Assembly: GCA_014656175.1 (NCBI GenBank)
Contig: BNBX01000013.1
Location: forward strand, 1 to 64,000
Source: Streptomyces werraensis
GTDB lineage: Bacteria > Actinomycetota > Actinomycetes > Streptomycetales > Streptomycetaceae
Direction: 5' to 3'
DNA length: 64,000 nucleotides
Both the position numbers and the translations under genes were made by a program. The notes beneath the pieces were generated by a model. The model made no database searches. It worked only from the letters and a program-made list of their open reading frames with translations, and was not told where the DNA came from. This document shows, one piece after another, positions 37,774 through 46,556 of this stretch; position 1 is the first letter of the stretch; every line of letters begins with the position of its first letter.

Positions 37774-39458
37774 TCAGACGGCTGCCTCTCCGTCACGGCC
37801 GGCGCGGCGGCGCTGGTACGCCACGACGGCCGCGCCGAGCCCCAGCGCGAGCACCGCGGCGCCCCCGAGCAGACCGACGCCCTGGGCTCCGGTGAGCGCC
37901 AGACCGCCGTCGGCGTCGTCGTCCGGAACGCCGCCGGACGCGGAGCCGGCGCCGTCGTCGTCCGCGTCGCCGCCGGAACCGTCGCCGTCACCGGAGCCGG
38001 GGGCCGACGGGTCGTCCGAGGGGCCGCCGTCGGAGCCGCCCGTGCCGCCGTCGCCCGGCTCACCGGGAGCGTTCAGCTCGATCCACGCGACGTCGTTCGA
38101 CGGGTCGGAGTCGAAGGGGTTGTCCCAGTCGGGAAGCGCCACCCGGCCCCTGGCGCCCTCCACGACCTCGTCGACGCGCAACTCGAACGGGAAGGTCAGC
38201 CGGGCGTCCTCCAGCAGCGGGGTCGCCACCGAACAGCGGTGGCCGGGCACGCTGCCGTCGACGGTTACGGCGCGGCACTCCTTGGGCGCCGTGGTGACGG
38301 TCGACCCCTCGGGCGCGACCACCGTGAAGGAGAACGGTTCCCCGCCGGAGCGCAGCGCGCTGATCCAGGCCGGCCCGTTGTTGGCGAACCCGATCTCCGC
38401 CGTGACCGTGTCCCCGGCCTCGCCGGACGCGGCGGCGCCGGTGAGCTCCAGGTCGTAGGTGTTGGTCGTGGGCAGGTCCAGCTCGGCGTACTTGGTGTAC
38501 CGCGCCGGTCGGCGTCCCCGGCCCGCTGCAGCGTCAGGTCGGGGCCGCTGCCCTGCCGGCGGCCCTCGCCCCGGTGCAGCGTCGTGGCCTCGCCCGGCTC
38601 CAGGGGCCGGAACGAGTAGGAGAAGATGTCGTGCAGCGCGAAGTCCGCCGTCTTCACCCGCACCGGTCCGGCCAGGGAGTACGCCGCTCCCGCCTCGAGG
38701 GCGTCGGGGAAGGTGCAGAGGACCTCGGTGTGCTGCCGCAGCAGCGGGCCGGTGTCCACCACGGTCGAGGAGCAGTTGCCGAAGTCGTCCGGGAAGGACA
38801 GTCCACGCGAGCCGTACAGCCGCAGCACCGCGCCCTCGGACGGCAGACCGCCGACGTTCATCACGCCCAGCGGCGGCTCGAAGGTCTCGCCGGCCTTCAG
38901 GTTCTCGGGCAGGGAGAGTTCGCGGTTCAGCAGCTCAGGTCCGCCGACGCGCACGTCGACGGTGAGCGGCGTGAAGTCCAGGCCCTCGCCCTCGCCGGTG
39001 ACGACGATCTTCCCGGTGTCGCCGGCCTCGCTGTCGTCGGCGAGGTCGAGCCGGATGCCGCCGATCCGGTTGTAGGTCGTGCCCGCGTACAGGTCGTAGC
39101 CCGTGCACACCGCGACCAGGCCCTCGGCGTCGCAGGGCAGGTCGGGCCGTGCGACGCCCTTCAGCCCGCGGGCGTCGATGCGGATCGTGTACTCCCCGCG
39201 ATGCACCGCCGGGACCTCGCCGTCGCCCTCGAACTCCTCGCCCGGGACGTCGATCCGCAGGTCGACCTGCGGCTCCGTGGGGTCGCCGTTGTCCGAGTGG
39301 AGGGACAGGTCCACCCGGTCCTCGCCCGTGATCACCACCGGGAGGGGCGCTTCGGCCGCGTGGGCCGCGCCCTGGACCCCGGCCGCGGCCAGCGCCGTCG
39401 CGCCCACCGCTCCCAGCGCCGCGAGCCGCGCGCGCAGCCGTCTCGCCTGCTGTGTCAT
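37774..39458 (-). pseudogene. LAXTG (sortase E) cell-wall-anchored protein, frameshifted
   Basis: The reading frame starts at ATG 39458 with a signal peptide (RRLRARLAALGAVGATALAAAGVQGAAHA) and runs through Ig-like secreted sequence to about 38507. It then breaks, and the protein continues one frame over (TKYAELDLPTTNTYDLEL...) to a stop at 37774. The break lies in the GC run at 38501-38510; adding one base would restore ...DADR-ARYTKYAEL... and give about 561 residues. The second half ends in an acidic Gly/Ser/Asp linker, LALTG, a hydrophobic stretch and RRRAGRDGE, a sorting signal of the LAXTG type used by Streptomyces class E sortases. Both halves keep good coding character, so this is either a recent mutation or a sequencing error. 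Confidence 0.8.
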
Positions 39459-39624
39459 GAAAGGCTCTTTCGTCGAACGGGACGTGCCCGGCTGGGTCAC
39501 GTCCCGTTCGACACCGCCCGGAGTCGATCAGTTGTGCACGGATGCGTCACGCACCGATCACGATCCGGCGCCGCGCCCGGAGATGCCGGACATGCCCGCC
39601 GACTCCGGTCGCCCGCACGGCCGT

Positions 39625-40908
39625 TCACGCCTTCGGGGCCACCTTGCTCAGGCCGTTGATGATGCGGTCCATCGCGTCACCGCCCGTGGGGTCGGTCAGG
39701 TTGGCGAGGAGTTTCAGCGTGAACTTCATCAGCATCGGGTGCGTCAGGCCGCGCTGGGCGGCGATCTGCATGATCTTCGGGTTGCCGATGAGCTTCACGA
39801 AGGCGCGGCCGAGCGTGTAGTAGCCGCCGTAGGTGTCCTTCAGGACGCGCGGGTAGCGCTGGAGGGCGATCTCCCGCTGGGCCGGGGTGGACCGCGCGTG
39901 CGCCTGGACGATGACGTCGGCGGCGAGCTGCCCGGACTCCATGGCGTAGGCGATGCCCTCGCCGTTGAACGGGTTCACCAGGCCGCCCGCGTCGCCGACG
40001 AGCAGCAGACCGCGCGTGTAGTGCGGCTGGCGGTTGAAGGCCATGGGGAGCGCGGCGCCGCGGATCGGGCCGGTCATGTTGTCCGGGGTGTAGCCCCAGT
40101 CCTCCGGCATGGACGCGCACCAGGCCTTGAGGACCTCGCGCCAGTCCAGCTCCTTGAAGGAGTCGGAGGTGTTGAGGACGCCCAGGCCGACGTTGGAGGT
40201 GCCGTCGCCCATGCCGAAGATCCAGCCGTAGCCGGGCAGCAGCCGGTCCTGCGGGCCGCGCCGGTCCCACAGCTCCAGCCAGGACTCCAGGTAGTCGTCG
40301 TCGTGGCGGGGCGAGGTGAAGTACGTCCGCACGGCCACGCCCATCGGGCGGTCCTCGCGCCGGTGCAGGCCCATCGCGAGGGACAGCCGCGTGGAGTTGC
40401 CGTCGGCCGCGACCACCAGCGGGGCGTGGAAGGTGACCTCCCGCTTGTCCTCGCCGAGCTTGGCCTTCACGCCCGTGATGCGGCCGGTGCGGTCGTCGAT
40501 GATCGGCGCACCCACGTTGCACCGCTCGTAGAGCCGGGCGCCCGCCTTCTGCGCCTGCCGGGCGAGCTGCTCGTCGAAGTCGTCGCGCTTGCGCACGAGC
40601 CCGTAGTCGGGGAAGGAGGCGAGATCCGGCCAGTCGAGCTGCAGGCGGACGCCGCCGCCGATGATGCGCAGGCCCTTGTTGCGCAGCCAGCCGGCCTCCT
40701 CGGAGATGTCGATGCCCATCGACACCAGCTGCTTCACGGCGCGCGGGGTGAGGCCGTCGCCGCAGACCTTCTCGCGCGGGAACTCGGTCTTCTCCAGCAG
40801 GAGCACGTCGAGGCCGGACCGGGCCAGGTGGTAGGCGGTGGTGGAGCCGGCTGGCCCCGCGCCCACGACGATCACATCTGCGGTGTTGTCGGAGAGGGGC
40901 TCGGTCAC
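39625..40908 (-). CDS. geranylgeranyl-reductase-family FAD-dependent oxidoreductase
   Basis: The 427-residue protein starts at GTG 40908, with GGGGAG about 9 bases upstream, giving the FAD-binding motif close to the N-terminus (DVIVVGAGPAGSTTAYHLARSG). It has the family motifs FPREKVCGDGLTPRAV, the second FAD site LLLVGDAGGLVNPFNGEGIAYAMESG, and a C-terminal PMLMKFTLKLLANL helix. The family reduces isoprenoid double bonds; in actinobacteria MenJ-type members saturate the side chain of menaquinone. Placement beside nuo, menG and mqnC supports a menaquinone-tail role, but archaeol-like or other prenyl substrates cannot be excluded. Confidence 0.88.
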   Translation of the reverse strand: MTEPLSDNTADVIVVGAGPAGSTTAYHLARSGLDVLLLEKTEFPREKVCGDGLTPRAVKQLVSMGIDISEEAGWLRNKGLRIIGGGVRLQLDWPDLASFPDYGLVRKRDDFDEQLARQAQKAGARLYERCNVGAPIIDDRTGRITGVKAKLGEDKREVTFHAPLVVAADGNSTRLSLAMGLHRREDRPMGVAVRTYFTSPRHDDDYLESWLELWDRRGPQDRLLPGYGWIFGMGDGTSNVGLGVLNTSDSFKELDWREVLKAWCASMPEDWGYTPDNMTGPIRGAALPMAFNRQPHYTRGLLLVGDAGGLVNPFNGEGIAYAMESGQLAADVIVQAHARSTPAQREIALQRYPRVLKDTYGGYYTLGRAFVKLIGNPKIMQIAAQRGLTHPMLMKFTLKLLANLTDPTGGDAMDRIINGLSKVAPKA

Positions 40909-41006
40909 GGCGGGATCTCCCCAGAGTTCGAAATCTTCGTGCCGACCGGCACTGGACACAGGCAGTCTATTCAGCGGACGTGATCACCCGGCTGAAGGGC
41001 TGCCCC

Positions 41007-41513
41007 GTGAACCGAGCACTCCCCGCTGTACGGCTGCGGGTTCCCACCGACGAGGACGCCGTCACCTGGCACCGCATCTTCGCCCACCCCGACGTCATGG
41101 AGTTCCACGGCGGACGGCCGGCGGAGCTGTCGGTCTACGAGGAACTCACCGCCCGCCAGCGGCGGCACGACGCCGAGCTGGGTTTCTGCCTGTGGAGCAT
41201 CCTCGACGAGAACGGGCAGGTCATCGGCTTCACCGGCGCCCAGCCCTGGGACCGCGAGTGGGGCCCCACGGGGGAGATCGAGATCGGCTGGCGGCTCGCC
41301 CGCGAGCACTGGGGCAAGGGCTATGTCACGGCGGCGGCCCTGGAGACGCTGGACCGGGTGCGGGCGGCGGGACGGACGAGCGTGGTGGCGGTGGTGAAGG
41401 CGGACAACGCCCGCTCGATCGCGGTGACGCGGCGGCTGGGCATGCGTCTCGGTGAGACGTTCACGACGCCCGTGTCGAAGGCCGAGGCCCACGTCTACCG
41501 CCTCGGCCTCTGA
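41007..41513 (+). CDS. GNAT-family N-acetyltransferase
   Basis: The 168-residue protein has the RimJ/RimL-like pattern: LRVPTDEDAVTWHRIFAHPDVMEF, then IGFTGAQPWDREW, and acetyl-CoA motif A in IEIGWRLAREHWGKGYVTAAALETLD (RxxGKG). VKADNARSIAVTRRLGMRL is motif B. GTG 41007 has AAGGG 8 bases before it; GTG 40980 is an in-frame alternative. The substrate is unknown; ribosomal or small-molecule amines are typical. Confidence 0.85.
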   Translation: MNRALPAVRLRVPTDEDAVTWHRIFAHPDVMEFHGGRPAELSVYEELTARQRRHDAELGFCLWSILDENGQVIGFTGAQPWDREWGPTGEIEIGWRLAREHWGKGYVTAAALETLDRVRAAGRTSVVAVVKADNARSIAVTRRLGMRLGETFTTPVSKAEAHVYRLGL

Positions 41514-41621
41514 CGAACCCCAGCGGCTACTCAGCGTAGTAATTTGTCACGGATCATCACGCAGTGCTTCCGTCGGACGGTCCCCCGGCCTACCCTGCCG
41601 GTACCGCTGGGGGTGACGTCC

Positions 41622-41978
41622 ATGCGTATGACACCCGAGGGACACGGGACCGGCGACGTGCGCGTGCCGCGCCTGGTCGGGCTGATGGCCGTCGACGCGC
41701 GCGAGTCGGCCGGCGCGCGGGGCCTGGTCCTCGACGCGCCCGGCCGGCCGGACTTCCCGCACACCGTCGTGGACTACGTGGTCCGCCAGTACCCGCAGCC
41801 CGGCACGCCCGTGCCCCGCCACTCCGTGGTGCACGTGTGGCTGGACTTCGCAGAGGGCGAGGGCGGCGGAGGGGTGCGCGAGCCACGCGGCCCGCTGCCG
41901 CCGCCGGGCGGACTGCGGCGCGAACTGGAGGAACCGGGCGCGGGCACGGCGCCCCTGGTGGTGCTCGGCTCCCCTTGA
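41622..41978 (+). CDS. small PASTA-domain protein
   Basis: The 118-residue protein starts at ATG 41622 behind GGGGGTGA. Residues ~17-80 form one PASTA domain: VRVPRLVGLMAVDARESA, the G-L-V-L strand, and YPQPGTPVPRHSVVHVWLDF. PASTA domains bind muropeptide-like ligands in PknB kinases and PBPs, but this copy has no membrane segment, kinase or signal peptide, so it would be cytoplasmic unless exported otherwise. The C-terminus is Gly/Pro-rich. It converges on menG with 13 bases between stops. Confidence 0.78.
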   Translation: MRMTPEGHGTGDVRVPRLVGLMAVDARESAGARGLVLDAPGRPDFPHTVVDYVVRQYPQPGTPVPRHSVVHVWLDFAEGEGGGGVREPRGPLPPPGGLRRELEEPGAGTAPLVVLGSP

Positions 41979-41991
41979 GCCGTGCCGCCGC

Positions 41992-42687
41992 TCAGCTCTC
42001 CTTGACGCCCCGGTGCAGGGCCACCACGCCGCCGGTGAGGTTGCGCCAGGCCACCTTGGACCAGCCGGCGCCCTTCAGCCGCTCGGCCAGGGCGGGCTGG
42101 TCGGGCCAGGCGCGGATGGACTCGGCGAGGTAGACGTACGCGTCCGGGTTGGACGAGACCGCGCGGGCGACCGGCGGCAGCGCGCGCATCAGGTACTCGG
42201 TGTACACCGTGCGGAACGGCGTCCACGTCGGGTGTGAGAACTCGCAGATGACGATGCGTCCGCCGGGCCGGGTCACCCGGTGCATCTCGCGCAGCGCCGC
42301 GTCGGTGTCCTGCACGTTGCGCAGGCCGAAGGAGATGGTGACGGCGTCGAACACGTCGTCCTTGAACGGCAGCCGGGTGGCGTCGCCCGCCGTGTACGGC
42401 AGCCAGGTGTTGGTCCGCTTGCCGACCCGGAGCATGCCCTGGGAGAAGTCGCAGGGCACGACGTACGCGCCGGTGCGGGCGAAGGGCAGCGAGGAGGTGC
42501 CGGTGCCGGCCGCCAGGTCCAGGACCTTCTGCGCGGGCCGCGCGTCGACCGCCTTCGCGACCTCCTTGCGCCAGCGCCGGTCCTGTCCGAGGGACAGCAC
42601 GTCGTTGGTCAGGTCGTACCGTTCCGCGACGTCGTCGAACATCGAGGCGACTTCATGCGGCTGCTTGTCCAGGGATGCGCGGGTCAC
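41992..42687 (-). CDS. menG: demethylmenaquinone methyltransferase
   Basis: The 231-residue SAM-dependent methyltransferase (UbiE/MenG family) catalyses the last methylation of menaquinone synthesis. Motifs in order: KQPHEVASMFDDVAERYDLTNDVLSLGQDRRWR at the N-terminus, SAM motif VLDLAAGTGTSSL, LPFKDDVFDAVTISFGLRNV and REMHRVTRPGGRIVICEFSHP. The C-terminal SLGQ/NLTGGVVALHRG region is standard. The length is normal. It sits near mqnC and the flavoprotein of the same pathway. Confidence 0.93.
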   Translation of the reverse strand: MTRASLDKQPHEVASMFDDVAERYDLTNDVLSLGQDRRWRKEVAKAVDARPAQKVLDLAAGTGTSSLPFARTGAYVVPCDFSQGMLRVGKRTNTWLPYTAGDATRLPFKDDVFDAVTISFGLRNVQDTDAALREMHRVTRPGGRIVICEFSHPTWTPFRTVYTEYLMRALPPVARAVSSNPDAYVYLAESIRAWPDQPALAERLKGAGWSKVAWRNLTGGVVALHRGVKES

Positions 42688-42923
42688 GGGCCCATTCTTG
42701 CAGCCCGCCCACCCGGCGCGGGCGTCGGCTCGTCCCGGACCGTACGGCCTCTCCCGGGCGTACGGCCGGCTCCGCGTACCCTAGTGAGTTCCGCCCGGGA
42801 CCACACGAACCCGGCCGTCCGCCGAGAATCCCCGGAATTCGGGTGTGCGCCCTCGGAAGACGCACAGAATCCTGTGTCATGATCACCCCCCTCCGACGCC
42901 GTCCCGAGAACGGAACGAACCCG

Positions 42924-43913
42924 ATGCGCGGTCCGCACTCCTCCGCTGCCGGGTTCGCCCTCCTCACCGCCCTGGTCCTGACCGGCGCGGGCTGCTCCGC
43001 CGGGGACGACGCGGCGGACACGAACCCGGAATCCTCCGCCCCGGTCGCGTACGCGCCGTACGTCAACGCCTCCACCGCCTCCGGCACCGACACGGCGGGC
43101 TCCCCCACGGCGTACAACCTGGCGTTCGTCATCGCCTCCGACGACGGCTGCGTCCCGGCCTGGGACGGTGTCCAGGACGTCGACGACGCCCACGTGACGT
43201 CCCGGATCGCGGCGCTCACCCGGACCGGCGCCGACGTGCGGGTCTCCTTCGGCGGCGCCCACGGCGACGAACTGGCGGCCGTCTGCGACACCGCCGAGGA
43301 GCTGGCCGAGGCGTACGGCGCGGCGCTGGACGCGGCCGGCACGAGCCGGGCCGACTTCGACATCGAGGGCGACGAACTCACCGACCCCGCCTCCGTGGAC
43401 CGGCGTTCGGAGGCGATCGCCCTGCTCCAGGAGGAACGCGACGGCTTGGAGGTGACGTTCACCCTCCCGGTCATGCCGTCCGGGCTCGACGAGGAGAGCC
43501 TGGCGCTGCTGGAGTCGGCGAACGACCACGACGTCGAGGTCGCCACCGTCAACCTCATGACGATGAACTACGCCGAGTCCTACGACGGCGACATGGGTGA
43601 GTACGCGCTCGCCGCCGCCCGGTCGGCGAACGCCCAGCTCCGGGACGTCTTCGGACTGTCCGAGGCCGAGGCCTGGCGGGGCATGGCGCTCACCCCGATG
43701 CTCGGCGTCAACGACGTGGAGAACGAGACGTTCACACTCGAGGACGCGGCGCAGGTGCGGGCCTTCGCCGAGGACCACGGCGTCGCGTGGGTGTCGGTCT
43801 GGTCGGCGTTCCGGGACCGTCCCTGCGACAGGGACGGCGCGGACGACCCGCTGGCCGACTGCAGCGGGGTGGAGCAGGAGGCCGGCGAGTTCGGGGACAC
43901 GCTGGCGGGGTGA
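42924..43913 (+). CDS. GH18-like lipoprotein (chitinase-related)
   Basis: The 329-residue product is read from ATG 42924, so that residues 1-24 give a lipoprotein signal (LTALVLTGAGC-SAGDD); ATG 42879 would add 15 residues. The mature part resembles a GH18 TIM barrel: YAPYVNAS, VRVSFGGAHGDELA, and RADFDIEGDELTD, the family DxxDxDxE position here reading DFDIEGDE. EVATVNLMTMNYAESYDGDM and VSVWSAFRDRPC follow. The C-terminus lacks a chitin-binding domain. Several Streptomyces GH18 proteins of this size act on chitin; the active-site Asp/Glu order should be checked because the motif is not textbook. Confidence 0.78.
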   Translation: MRGPHSSAAGFALLTALVLTGAGCSAGDDAADTNPESSAPVAYAPYVNASTASGTDTAGSPTAYNLAFVIASDDGCVPAWDGVQDVDDAHVTSRIAALTRTGADVRVSFGGAHGDELAAVCDTAEELAEAYGAALDAAGTSRADFDIEGDELTDPASVDRRSEAIALLQEERDGLEVTFTLPVMPSGLDEESLALLESANDHDVEVATVNLMTMNYAESYDGDMGEYALAAARSANAQLRDVFGLSEAEAWRGMALTPMLGVNDVENETFTLEDAAQVRAFAEDHGVAWVSVWSAFRDRPCDRDGADDPLADCSGVEQEAGEFGDTLAG

Positions 43914-43931
43914 GCACCGCCGGCCGTGCGG

Positions 43932-44531
43932 TCAGCGGCGGCGGTGGACCAGGCGGCCGCCGACCACGGTGGCCACGCAGGTGGCCGCGCCCTGCCGGAC
44001 CAGGGCGTCGCGGTCCGGCACGTCGAACACCGCGAACCGGGCGGGGCTCCCGGCGGTGAGGGCCGGCAGCAGCACGAGCGGCACCGGGGAGAGCGACGGG
44101 GGTCCGGGCAGCCCGGGCGGACGGCCCCCGAACACGAGCCCGGCCCTGCGGACGGCGTCCAGGGCCTCCCGTCCGCGGATCTCCCCGGCGACCGCGACCG
44201 TCCCGTGCGCCAGCAGGCGCTGCACCCCGCGGCGGGCGCTGGCGCCCCGTGCGGTGGGTGAGGAGGCGAGGAGGGCCCGCGCCCGCAGCCCGAACAGCGG
44301 CTCGGTGCCGAGCCGGTCCGCCTCGCGCGGGTCGGGGTGGTAGGCCTGCTCCAGCAGTTCCGGACCGTACGGGTTGAGCAGTCCGGGCGTGAGGATGCCG
44401 GGCCACCGCCGCACCCGGGCGTCCGGGTGCGCGGCGGCCAGTTCCTCGTACGGGCCGACGGCCGCGACATGCGCGCCCTCGACCAGGACGGCGGCCTCGG
44501 GCGAGGCCTCGGCGACGTGAAGGGTCAGCAC
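43932..44531 (-). CDS. shrunken amidohydrolase-like (imidazolonepropionase-like) protein
   Basis: The 199-residue protein has the N-terminal composite-domain strand of amidohydrolases (MLTLHVAEASPEAAVLVEGAHVAAVGPYEEL) and the C-terminal return strand (ALTAGSPARFAVFDVPDRDALV, TVVGGRLVHRRR). The part between is only ~110 residues rather than ~300. The expected metal-binding HxH after ...ILTPGL is replaced by NPYGPELL, so the standard metal centre is missing. It starts 6 bases after the mqnC stop, so the two are probably co-expressed. Amidohydrolase-family MqnX deaminates an intermediate of the futalosine pathway in other bacteria, but this protein cannot be assumed to do so. Confidence 0.75.
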   Translation of the reverse strand: MLTLHVAEASPEAAVLVEGAHVAAVGPYEELAAAHPDARVRRWPGILTPGLLNPYGPELLEQAYHPDPREADRLGTEPLFGLRARALLASSPTARGASARRGVQRLLAHGTVAVAGEIRGREALDAVRRAGLVFGGRPPGLPGPPSLSPVPLVLLPALTAGSPARFAVFDVPDRDALVRQGAATCVATVVGGRLVHRRR

Positions 44532-44537
44532 AGCTGG

Positions 44538-45737
44538 TCAGTTGGCGGGCAGGAGCTTCAGCTCCGGGTGGGCCGTGCCCCCCTCGATGGCGGTGGACGA
44601 GATGTGCGAGACCACACGGTCGTCGACCGGGTCGTTCGCCGGGTCGTCGTGCACCACCAGGTGCTCGTACGTCGTGGAGCGCTGCGCCGGGACCCGGCCC
44701 GCCTTGCGGATCAGGTCGATGATCTCCAGCCGGTTGGAGCGGTGCTTGGCGCCGGCCGAGGAGACCACGTTCTCCTCCAGCATGATCGAGCCGAGGTCGT
44801 CCGCGCCGTAGTGCAGGGAGAGCTGGCCGACCTCCTTGCCGGTGGTCAGCCACGAGCCCTGGATGTGCGCCACGTTGTCCAGGAAGATCCGGGCGATGGC
44901 GATCATCCGCAGGTACTCGAAGAGGGTGGCCTGCGTGCGGCCCTTCAGGTGGTTGTTCTCCGGCTGGTACGTGTACGGGATGAACGCCCGGAAGCCGCCC
45001 GTGCGGTCCTGCACGTCGCGGATCATCCGCAGGTGCTCGATCCGCTCGGCGTTGGTCTCGCCGGTGCCCATCAGCATGGTGGAGGTGGACTCCACGCCCA
45101 GGTTGTGGGCGATCTCCATGATCTCCAGCCAGCGCTCGCCGGACTCCTTGAGCGGGGCGATCGCCTTGCGCGGGCGCTCCGGGAGCAGTTCGGCGCCGGC
45201 GCCGGCGAAGGAGTCGAGACCGGCCGCGTGGATCCGCCGGATCGCCTCCTCGACGCTCACCTTGGAGATCCGCGCCATGTGCTCGACCTCGCTCGCCCCC
45301 AGGCTGTGGATGACGAGCTGCGGGAACTCCTTCTTGATGGCGGCGAAGTGCTTCTCGTAGTACTCGACGCCGTAGTCCGGGTGGTGGCCGCCCTGGAACA
45401 TGATCTGCGTGCCGCCCAGCTCGACGGTCTCCGCGCAGCGGCGCAGGATGTCGTCGAGGTCGCGGGTCCAGCCCTTCGCCGTGTCCTTGGGGGCCGCGTA
45501 GAACGCGCAGAACCTGCACGCCGTGACACACACGTTCGTGTAGTTGATGTTCCGCTCGATGATGTACGTGGCGATGTGCTCGGTGCCCGCGTACCGGCGG
45601 CGGCGGGCCGCGTCGGCGGCGGCGCCCAGCGCGTGCAGCGGGGCGTCCCGGTAGAGGACCAGGGCCTCTTCGGGGGTGATCCGCCCACCCGCGGCGGCAC
45701 GGTCGAGGACGGGCTGAAGGTCGGCCTTCTCGGTCAC
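44538..45737 (-). CDS. mqnC: cyclic dehypoxanthinyl futalosine synthase
   Basis: The 399-residue radical SAM enzyme cyclises dehypoxanthinyl futalosine in the futalosine route to menaquinone. The 4Fe-4S motif is CVTACRFCAFY (Cx3Cx2C) near residue 70. TQIMFQGGHHPDYGVEYYEKHF, HSLGASEVEHMAR and EPLTSTML-like (GVESTSTMLMGTGETNAERIEHL) segments match the MqnC/MqnE group, and the gene follows the MqnC rather than MqnE pattern by its substrate segment. Presence of mqnC indicates the futalosine rather than the MenF-MenD route. Confidence 0.93.
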   Translation of the reverse strand: MTEKADLQPVLDRAAAGGRITPEEALVLYRDAPLHALGAAADAARRRRYAGTEHIATYIIERNINYTNVCVTACRFCAFYAAPKDTAKGWTRDLDDILRRCAETVELGGTQIMFQGGHHPDYGVEYYEKHFAAIKKEFPQLVIHSLGASEVEHMARISKVSVEEAIRRIHAAGLDSFAGAGAELLPERPRKAIAPLKESGERWLEIMEIAHNLGVESTSTMLMGTGETNAERIEHLRMIRDVQDRTGGFRAFIPYTYQPENNHLKGRTQATLFEYLRMIAIARIFLDNVAHIQGSWLTTGKEVGQLSLHYGADDLGSIMLEENVVSSAGAKHRSNRLEIIDLIRKAGRVPAQRSTTYEHLVVHDDPANDPVDDRVVSHISSTAIEGGTAHPELKLLPAN

Positions 45738-45805
45738 CGGTGTCCCTTTCGCAGGGGTGTGGACGGACGGAATCAGCGTACGTCAGCCGGTTGCGCCCGT
45801 TGACG

Positions 45806-46543
45806 TCAGGCCGTGTACGCGCCGATCAGCAGCCCCGCGAAGGCCCCGCTGATCAGGAACGGGCCGAACGGTATGGACGTCTTGCGGCCCGCCTTGCGGG
45901 CGACGACGAGCGCGCCTCCGTACAGCGCCCCGCACAGGAACCCGGCGAGGGTGCCGAGCAGCACGGCGGGCCAGCCGTACCAGCCGAGGACCGCGCCCGC
46001 GCCGAGCGCCAGCTTCACGTCGCCGAAGCCCATGCCGGCCGGGTTGATCAGGAACAGCACGAAGTAGCCGGCGCCGAGCGCGAGCGCGCCGAGCAGGGCG
46101 GTCGTCCACTCCCCCGCGTGCTCGGGGACCAGCGAGGTCAGGCCCAGCAGCGCCGGCGCCGTCGCGGCGAAGGGCAGGGTGAGCGGGTCGGGCAGCCGCT
46201 GCACCCGGAAGTCGACCATGGCGAGCAGCACACCCGTGGGCGCCAGCAGCAGCCACACCGCCAGCTCCGGGCGGGTCCCCGTCGCGGCGGCGAGCGCCGC
46301 GCACACCAGCGCGGTGACCGTCACGGGAACGGCGGCGCCCGATCCGTACGGGGTCCCTCCGCACGCCCGGCAGCGGGCCGGGCCGAGCCAGCCGGTGAGC
46401 GGATGCCCCTGCGGGCACGCCGTGCGCCACTCCTCCCCGCCCGGCACGGCGAACCGGTGGGCGGCGCGGGGCAGCAGCGCGCCGGCCGCAGCGCCCCACA
46501 GCGCGGCGACGGCGACCAGCGCGTACTCCAGGCCGTCGGTCAT
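45806..46543 (-). CDS. prepilin peptidase (A24 family) for the Tad pilus
   Basis: The 245-residue membrane enzyme has eight hydrophobic segments and the two catalytic Asp sites of type IV prepilin peptidases: MVDFRVQRLPDPLTLP and GMGFGDVKLALG (GxGD). The N-terminal Cys pattern ACPQGHPLTGW...CRACGG is a reduced zinc-like motif. It should cleave the Flp pilin and TadE/TadG-like pseudopilins encoded at 51.2-52.8 kb. It follows the LysM-BTAD gene by 13 bases on the same strand. Confidence 0.85.
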   Translation of the reverse strand: MTDGLEYALVAVAALWGAAAGALLPRAAHRFAVPGGEEWRTACPQGHPLTGWLGPARCRACGGTPYGSGAAVPVTVTALVCAALAAATGTRPELAVWLLLAPTGVLLAMVDFRVQRLPDPLTLPFAATAPALLGLTSLVPEHAGEWTTALLGALALGAGYFVLFLINPAGMGFGDVKLALGAGAVLGWYGWPAVLLGTLAGFLCGALYGGALVVARKAGRKTSIPFGPFLISGAFAGLLIGAYTA

Positions 46544-46556
46544 CCCCTACGGCCGC

